From positions 1 through 26,796 of the forward strand of contig CAJTRK010000038.1 of NCBI GenBank assembly GCA_910578475.1: 26,796 nt of DNA, read 5' to 3'. A program made the position numbers and the translations under genes. The notes beneath the pieces are model-generated. The model had not been told where the DNA came from and did not search any database. It worked only from the letters and a program-made list of their open reading frames with translations. Source of the DNA: an uncultured Lachnospiraceae bacterium (GTDB lineage Bacteria > Bacillota > Clostridia > Lachnospirales > Lachnospiraceae). Below are positions 22,151 to 26,796 of this stretch, piece after piece. Position 1 is the stretch's first letter. The number at the start of each line of letters is the position of its first letter.

Positions 22151-23860
22151 TTATTTCGCCGCTGACAAAATTTTCAATATTTCTTCCTCTGCCGAATCCA
22201 TAGAAACATTGGCGGATAAACGCTTATCTCTCGAAATAATTTCAATGATTTTTTGCTTTATATTTCGGGGACTGACAATTACTCTGAATGGTACACCAAT
22301 AAGGTCGGCATCCGAGAACATGACTCCGGCGCTGACCCTGCGGTCATCATAAATGACTTCTACACCTTTGTTTTGCAGTTTTTCATACAACTTATCGGCA
22401 TAAGCCCGAACCTCGGCATCATCAGCACGAACAGCACAGATGTGTACCTGCCAGGGTGCAACCGACAAAGGCCATATCGGACCGTAATCATCATGATGAG
22501 CCTCACAGATGGAAGCGGCAAGTCTGCCGACACCGATACCATAACATCCCATAACCGGATACTGTACTTCTCCATTCGTGTCAATATAGGTCATATTCAT
22601 GGATTTGGTGTACTTGGTTCCGAGCTGAAAAATATTGCCCACTTCAATGCCGCGGGATACTGTAATCGCAGGTTTGCCACAATGCGGGCAGATACCGCCT
22701 TCCGGTATTTTCGCAAAATCATGGTACTCTGCCCCTTCTATATCACGTTTCATATCCAGTCCTGTATAGTGATACCCGTAAACATTTGCGCCGCAGGAAA
22801 GATTGTTCATTCCTTTAAGGGAACGGTCATACAGAACCGTGAAATCGCCGCTTAAATTAACAGGTCCGATATATCCGGCATTAAGTCCACTTTCTTCGGT
22901 AATAATTGCCGGATGAATGTCACAGCCAAGATAATTTGTAAGTTTGGTTTCATTCACCTCAATATCTCCGCGGATAAACAGTACAATATAATGGTCATCC
23001 GAATTACGCTGATAAACAACTGCTTTGCAGGAAGCCCTTTCATCACAATGCAAAAACTCGCAGACATCCTCAATGGTATGAATGTTCGGCGTGTGTACCA
23101 AAACAAGTTCCTGTGAGTCATCACTTCTTTCGTTATGAATAATGCACTCTGCCGCCTCCATATTCGCGCGGTAATCACATTCTTTACAGATAGCGACAGA
23201 ATCTTCCCCAATAGAAGTAAGCAGCATAAATTCATGGGAAATATTACCGCCCATCATCCCGGAATCGGAAGCGACCGAAATAACCTCCGGCAATCCAACT
23301 CTTACATAGATGCGCTCATAAGCCTTATGGCACTTGTCGTAATAGTTTTCCAAATCTGCCTGACTTGTATGGAAAGAGTAGGCATCTTTCATTGTAAATT
23401 CACGAACGCGAATCAGTCCCGCCCTCGGTCTTGCTTCATCGCGGAACTTCGTTTGTATCTGATATATCATAAAAGGATATCTCATATAGCTCTGTCCGTA
23501 ATCACGCACAAGATGAACGGCTGCTTCTTCATGTGTCATGCCAAGCACAAGAGGACTTCCGCTGCGGTCACGGAAGCGGGCCATTTCTTTACCAATGCTC
23601 TCGTATCTGCCGGATTCCTGCCAGATAGAGGCTGGCATAACGACAGGAAACTGCACTTCCTGCCCGTCAATAGCATCCATTTCTTCACGGATAATCTGCT
23701 CTATCTTCCGTGTAATTCTTTTCAGCGGCATATAGGATGAAAAAATACCGTTTGTTACATACTTCATATAGCCGCCGCGCACCATCAGAGCGTGACTGTC
23801 AATGTTACAGTCCGATGGCCTTTCCCGAAAACGGTCTCCAACAAGTTTCTCCAGTTTCAT
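22151..23860 (-). CDS. proS: Prolyl-tRNA synthetase, bacterial type with editing domain
   Basis: A 569-residue class II synthetase that charges tRNA-Pro with proline. Motif 2 reads KFRDEARPRAGLIRVREFTM, followed by KDAYSFH. The inserted YbaK-like editing domain (about 235-380) keeps the conserved lysine in ASCKAVVYQ. Motif 3 is GCYGIGVGRLAASICE. The C-terminal anticodon-binding domain begins at about 465 (VAPWQVHICAVR). Length and domain order match the bacterial ProS form, not the shorter archaeal/eukaryotic-like form common in some Clostridia. GGAGG lies 8 nt before the ATG. It is controlled by the T-box leader upstream. Confidence 0.96.
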   Translation of the reverse strand: MKLEKLVGDRFRERPSDCNIDSHALMVRGGYMKYVTNGIFSSYMPLKRITRKIEQIIREEMDAIDGQEVQFPVVMPASIWQESGRYESIGKEMARFRDRSGSPLVLGMTHEEAAVHLVRDYGQSYMRYPFMIYQIQTKFRDEARPRAGLIRVREFTMKDAYSFHTSQADLENYYDKCHKAYERIYVRVGLPEVISVASDSGMMGGNISHEFMLLTSIGEDSVAICKECDYRANMEAAECIIHNERSDDSQELVLVHTPNIHTIEDVCEFLHCDERASCKAVVYQRNSDDHYIVLFIRGDIEVNETKLTNYLGCDIHPAIITEESGLNAGYIGPVNLSGDFTVLYDRSLKGMNNLSCGANVYGYHYTGLDMKRDIEGAEYHDFAKIPEGGICPHCGKPAITVSRGIEVGNIFQLGTKYTKSMNMTYIDTNGEVQYPVMGCYGIGVGRLAASICEAHHDDYGPIWPLSVAPWQVHICAVRADDAEVRAYADKLYEKLQNKGVEVIYDDRRVSAGVMFSDADLIGVPFRVIVSPRNIKQKIIEIISRDKRLSANVSMDSAEEEILKILSAAK

Positions 23861-23892
23861 AAAGGATACCTCCGTATTTTGTTTATGAACAC

Positions 23893-24165
23893 AAAAAAAC
23901 CCTAAGCCGATATTACATCAGCTTAGGGCGAACTAATCTTAAGTCCGTGGTACCACCTAAATTCGGAGCAATCCGCACTCTCTGGCACAAGAGAAAATCC
24001 GATGCCATATCTCTGTAACGGGAGAACCCGGCAAGGCTTACTGTTATTTCAGCTTACAGCTCAAAGATGGGTTGGGCATCTTTTCAATAAAGGCTCGCAC
24101 CGGCCGCCTTCTCTCTGAAAATCCGAGATGCTTACTATTTCTTATCATAGCTTTTGTGTTCAATT
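23893..24165 (-). ncRNA. T-box riboswitch leader of proS
   Basis: The minus-strand leader contains the T-box GGTGGTACCACGG (23945-23957), which pairs with the 3' end of uncharged tRNA. An intrinsic terminator follows (stem 23900-23907 with 23921-23928, then seven T). Upstream is stem I: GCATCT/AGATGC closes a loop with CCCAACCCA at about 24077-24068, which offers the proline codon CCC or CCA as specifier, and the distal part lies around 24090-24115. Low tRNA-Pro charging would favour antitermination and proS expression. Confidence 0.93.
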
Positions 24166-24171
24166 TAATAA

Positions 24172-24200
24172 CTTATACCACAAAAAATAATGGCTGTCAA
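24172..24200 (-). promoter_or_regulatory. Promoter of the T-box/proS transcript
   Basis: A consensus -35 TTGACA (24195-24200) and -10 TATAAG (24172-24177) with a 17-bp spacer on the minus strand. Confidence 0.85.
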
Positions 24201-24262
24201 GAATTCATCTATGAATCATATAACCAGGCATTTCAATCAGTTCACCATACCTGTTCATTTTG

Positions 24263-24271
24263 TGTTATAAT
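24263..24271 (+). promoter_or_regulatory. Extended -10 promoter candidate diverging from proS
   Basis: TGTTATAAT is an extended -10 element with no clear -35. It would read toward the membrane ORF at 24477 with a leader of about 200 nt. I see nothing else recognisable between 24272 and 24476; this stretch is AT-rich. Confidence 0.35.
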
Positions 24272-24476
24272 GTTTTACAGATTTTGTTTCCCTCATTTTT
24301 CCCATATCAGGGTTCGTAATGCCCTGTTGGAAGATATAACGCAAGGGAATTTGCAAGGGAAGGCTAGCCTGCGATAAACTTAGTATTTTCAATGGTATCA
24401 AGGATTTTAATCACAAAATAACAACTGATATCTTCTTAAAATAATCAAATCACACTCGTAATTTATGAGGAAAACC

Positions 24477-24917
24477 ATGAGAGAAAAATGTAAGCAGAAA
24501 ATCCTATATCCTGTTATATCCATTCTGATTCCATGTATATTAGGGATTATTGGAATGGTGAGCCAAAATGTTTCCCTCACAATATGGATACAAAATCCTT
24601 TCATTATATTTTTATTAACTTTTGTATGTATGTTTGCTTTAAAATACGATTTAAAATTTCATTCTGAAATGATTGTGTTTATATCCGCTTTTTCATTGGG
24701 ATTCACATTTTTAGGGCCGAATATCGATGGTGTCCATCGCTGGTTAAGATTGCCATTCTTTACTTTAAATGTATCTACAATTATTATTCCAATCACAATA
24801 GCAGCTTTTTATCGACTGACAGAAGCAAAAAAATATGCTATTTTCTACATTATGCAACACAAAACAAAAGAAGTGCCTTATTTAAGCACTTCTTTACTGC
24901 GGATAACAGGACATTGA
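24477..24917 (+). CDS. Small membrane protein, probably truncated, with a FtsW/RodA-like box
   Basis: A 146-residue protein with about four hydrophobic helices. ATG 24477 follows GAGG by 6 nt; the in-frame ATG at 24465 has no ribosome site. Residues around GPNIDGVHRWLRL recall the G-x-RW loop of the FtsW/RodA/SpoVE family, but the protein is far too short and could belong to another short membrane family. After FYRLTEAKK the frame runs into the tRNA-Leu terminator and a copy of the tRNA 3' end, so the last 20 or so residues are probably not native. It is clearly more AT-rich than its neighbours. Likely a remnant of a longer or imported gene. Confidence 0.5.
   Translation: MREKCKQKILYPVISILIPCILGIIGMVSQNVSLTIWIQNPFIIFLLTFVCMFALKYDLKFHSEMIVFISAFSLGFTFLGPNIDGVHRWLRLPFFTLNVSTIIIPITIAAFYRLTEAKKYAIFYIMQHKTKEVPYLSTSLLRITGH
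24861..24895 (-). terminator. Intrinsic terminator after tRNA-Leu
   Basis: A 10-bp stem (24867-24876 with 24886-24895) is followed on the minus strand by a T-rich tail. It lies 62 bp after the tRNA 3' end and overlaps the end of the opposite membrane ORF. Confidence 0.8.
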
Positions 24918-24932
24918 ACAGGTTCAAGTCCT
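24893..24932. repeat. Rearranged copy of the tRNA-Leu 3' end with an inverted T-arm
   Basis: A 20-nt direct copy of the tRNA-Leu 3' flank and acceptor strand (24893-24912, original at 24952-24971) is joined to an inverted 14-nt copy of the T-arm (24919-24932, original at 24967-24980). Together they make a near-perfect palindrome: five pairs, one bulged base (24913), then six pairs. Confidence 0.8.
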
Positions 24933-24956
24933 CTCTTCGCTTTCTTGATATTTTAC

Positions 24957-25036
24957 TGCGGATAACAGGACTTGAACCTGCACGGTCTCCCACCAGAACC
25001 TAAATCTGGCGCGTCTGCCAATTCCGCCATATCCGC
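24957..25036 (-). tRNA. tRNA-Leu (anticodon TAG)
   Basis: The acceptor stem pairs GCGGATA with TATCCGC. The anticodon arm CCAGA-TTTAGGT-TCTGG has anticodon TAG. A long variable arm of class II type follows, then the T-arm GCAGG-TTCAAGT-CCTGT. The discriminator base is A and CCA is not encoded. A consensus promoter lies just upstream. Confidence 0.95.
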
Positions 25037-25053
25037 CTGTAATAAACATATGT

Positions 25054-25082
25054 ATCATAACATTCCGGCCCTTTTATGTCAA
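25054..25082 (-). promoter_or_regulatory. Promoter of tRNA-Leu
   Basis: TTGACA (25077-25082) and TATGAT (25054-25059) with a 17-bp spacer; transcription would start about 10 bp before the tRNA 5' end. Confidence 0.85.
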
Positions 25083-25167
25083 TCCTCGCAGCCGGTTTTC
25101 GAAGGCGCTGTTTTGAATCTGTTTTAAATCATTTTCAGCTCCGCTTATCGTCAACAGGCTGAGCGTG

Positions 25168-26538
25168 TTATTTTTCAGCCCGCTCCCCGATATGGCTGAT
25201 AATCTGTCTGTTAATCCGAATCATAAAAAATACCGTCATGAACAGGGACATCATTTCCGCTATCGGAAAAGCCCACCATACATAATCGACATTCCCCGCC
25301 AGGGACAACAGCCAGGCCGCCGGAAGCAGTACCACCAACTGTCTTGCTATCGATACAATCATACTGTACACCGCCCGTCCCAATGCCTGAAATACCGTAC
25401 CACAAATGATACAGAATCCTGCCAGCAGATAACTGATACTGATTGTGCGCAACGCAGGAACGCCGATTGCAAGCATTGTCTCCGAGGCATCAAACATTAA
25501 TAACAGTTGTTCCGGAATGATATTAAACAGCATCAGCCCTATCATCATCGCGACAAAAGCATACAGAATACCAAGTTTTACCGTTTTCAGAAAACGTTCC
25601 TTTTTACCTGCTCCGAAATTGTATGCCAGAATCGGAACAAGACCGTTATTCATACCGAAAATGGGCATAAAAACGAAACTCTGCAGTTTAAAATAAACGC
25701 CAAATACGGCTGCGGCCGTGGATGAGAAAGAAATCAGTATCAGATTCATTCCATAAGTCATCACAGAGCCAATCGCCTGCATAATCATAGAAGGGATTCC
25801 CACCGCATAAATCTGCGCAACAATATCCCCCTCCAGTTTCAGTCCCTCTTTTTGAATCTTCACTTCTTCGTTTTTCTTCAGATTCAGATATAAAGCCAGC
25901 GCCCCGGCCACAATCTGTCCGATAACAGTCGCAACAGCCGCGCCTTTGACTCCCATTTCCGGCATACCGCCCAGACCAAAAATCAGAATCGGGTCAAGAA
26001 TGATATTAATAATCGCTCCGGTTCCCTGTGTAATCATCGTATAAATGGTTTTTCCGGTCGATTGTAACAGCCGTTCAAACGTAAACTGCATGAAAATACC
26101 AAAGGAACAACAACAGACAATCGTCAGGTAATCCGTTCCATACTGTACAATTTCCGTATCGGCAGTCTGACTCCTGTAAAAGGTCGAAACGGCGAATAAT
26201 CCGATTGCCACAAAAATCAAAAAGCTGAGCGCCATCAGAATAATTCCGTTGCAGGCGCATTTGTTCACCTTTTCATAATCCCTTTCCCCGAGTGAGCGCG
26301 AAAGCACGGCATTGATACCGACGCAGGTTCCCGCCGCAACGGCAATCATCAGGCTCTGAATCGGAAACGCAAGCGATACCGCTGTCAGCGCATTTTCATT
26401 AATCCTCGCAACAAAAATACTATCGACTACATTATATAATGCCTGCACCAGCATAGAAATCATCATCGGCAGCGACATCGAAATCAGCAGACGGTTTACC
26501 GGCATCGTTCCCATTTTATTTTCTTTAGTCTGTTCCAT
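25168..26538 (-). CDS. MATE family efflux transporter (second copy type)
   Basis: A 456-residue protein with about twelve helices in two MatE halves. It opens with GTMPVNRLLISMSLPMMISM, then ALYNVVDSIFVARINENALTAVSLAFPIQ, the standard first helix and loop. The second half has FGMNNGLVPILAYNFGAGK, the matching repeat. It belongs to the same superfamily as the exporter at 975-2387 but is clearly divergent from it. The chosen ATG 26538 follows GGAGG by 5 nt; the longer frame from 26625 adds 29 residues that read into tRNA-derived repeats. Substrate is unknown, and no regulator lies next to it. Confidence 0.92.
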   Translation of the reverse strand: MEQTKENKMGTMPVNRLLISMSLPMMISMLVQALYNVVDSIFVARINENALTAVSLAFPIQSLMIAVAAGTCVGINAVLSRSLGERDYEKVNKCACNGIILMALSFLIFVAIGLFAVSTFYRSQTADTEIVQYGTDYLTIVCCCSFGIFMQFTFERLLQSTGKTIYTMITQGTGAIINIILDPILIFGLGGMPEMGVKGAAVATVIGQIVAGALALYLNLKKNEEVKIQKEGLKLEGDIVAQIYAVGIPSMIMQAIGSVMTYGMNLILISFSSTAAAVFGVYFKLQSFVFMPIFGMNNGLVPILAYNFGAGKKERFLKTVKLGILYAFVAMMIGLMLFNIIPEQLLLMFDASETMLAIGVPALRTISISYLLAGFCIICGTVFQALGRAVYSMIVSIARQLVVLLPAAWLLSLAGNVDYVWWAFPIAEMMSLFMTVFFMIRINRQIISHIGERAEK

Positions 26539-26617
26539 ATACTCCTCCCTGCTTTCCTGCAAAAAAAGAAAGCTCAGATAAACCGAACTTACTCTCATGT
26601 TTGCATATAATTTGAAA

Positions 26618-26744
26618 TGAGCCACTGGGGATATCGCACAGGGGTTCGAATCCCCATTTCAACTTCCCTTTATTTTTTTAATGAGCCACTGGGGATGTCG
26701 CACAGGGGTTCGAATCCCCATTTCAACTTCCCTTTATTTTATAA
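26618..26744. repeat. Two tandem 63-64 bp units carrying the tRNA-Lys 3' end and an inverted T-arm
   Basis: Units 26618-26681 and 26682-26744 differ by one base and the length of a T run. Each begins with TGAGCCACTGGGGAT, a direct copy of the tRNA-Lys 3' end. After 7-8 bases comes GGGGTTCGAATCCCCA, the exact inverse of the T-arm. The real tRNA-Lys continues the tandem series at 26745. Confidence 0.9.
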
Positions 26745-26796
26745 TGAGCCACTGGGGATTCGAACCCCAGACAACTTGATTAAAAGTCAAGTGCTC
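26745..26796 (-). tRNA. tRNA-Lys (anticodon TTT), cut by the window edge
   Basis: The visible 3' part has anticodon stem ACTTGA/TCAAGT with loop containing TTT, T-arm CTGGGGTTCGAATCCCCAG, acceptor strand GTGGCTC and discriminator A; CCA is not encoded. The 5' acceptor and most of the D-arm lie beyond 26796. Confidence 0.92.

Noticed and set aside
24072..24377. Plus-strand frame across the proS leader
   Set aside because: It lies on the opposite strand of a T-box riboswitch and its promoter and resembles no protein.
26539..26625. 29-residue N-terminal extension of the second MATE protein
   Set aside because: The upstream ATG falls in a tRNA-derived repeat without a ribosome site, while GGAGG is correctly placed for 26538.
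26618..26744. Two further tRNA genes in tandem
   Set aside because: Only the 3' end and an inverted T-arm are present; there is no anticodon arm, D-arm or 5' acceptor.

Overview
The window looks like a chromosomal segment of a low-to-mid GC Gram-positive anaerobe of the class Clostridia, most likely a Lachnospiraceae-type gut bacterium. This is inferred from strong AGGAGG-type ribosome binding sites, sigma-A style promoters (TTGACA/TATAAT), a T-box leader in front of a prolyl-tRNA synthetase, lipoprotein signal peptides, LytTR plus DUF3021 gene pairs, an Rpn-type nuclease and AgrC/AgrA-like regulators. No species can be named from the sequence alone.

Layout, left to right. Positions 1-3331 (minus strand) hold a lipoprotein behind a MATE exporter, then a membrane-anchored GH25 muramidase. 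Positions 3410-6255 (plus) hold a cytosolic BMP-fold protein with a ParB-like N-terminus, overlapped by a metallophosphoesterase and closed by a 30-bp perfect inverted repeat. A flotillin follows (6346-7848, TTG start) and meets a convergent minus-strand operon at a bidirectional terminator. That operon (10738-7943) reads LytTR regulator, DUF3021-type membrane protein, ABC ATPase, ABC-2 permease. Upstream of it lies a large orphan lipoprotein that joins an Asp-box region to a solute-binding domain (13194-10876). It diverges from an OmpR/histidine-kinase pair (13623-15732). The 400-bp gap between them carries a possible operator, an extended -10 promoter and a repeated RNA-like structure.

Positions 19155-15719 (minus) encode an AgrC-like kinase, an AgrA-like regulator and a CPBP membrane protease. 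The protease promoter carries two 9-bp repeats that fit the LytTR-site consensus. Positions 20995-19160 hold an ECF sigma factor, a probable membrane anti-sigma factor and a zinc-ribbon membrane protein in an overlapping operon. Then come an Rpn-family nuclease, proS with its T-box leader, a short AT-rich and probably truncated membrane ORF, tRNA-Leu(TAG), a second MATE exporter, and a partial tRNA-Lys(TTT) at the right edge.

The most unusual signals are two. First, a tandem element at 13319-13604 has stems that differ in sequence between copies but keep perfect pairing in a three-way junction. Second, next to both tRNA genes there are copies of the tRNA 3' end joined to an inverted T-arm (24893-24932 and 26618-26744). 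Several gene junctions also carry minisatellites with 36-, 15- and 13-bp periods. All protein assignments come from reading motifs and overall similarity by eye; no database search was run.
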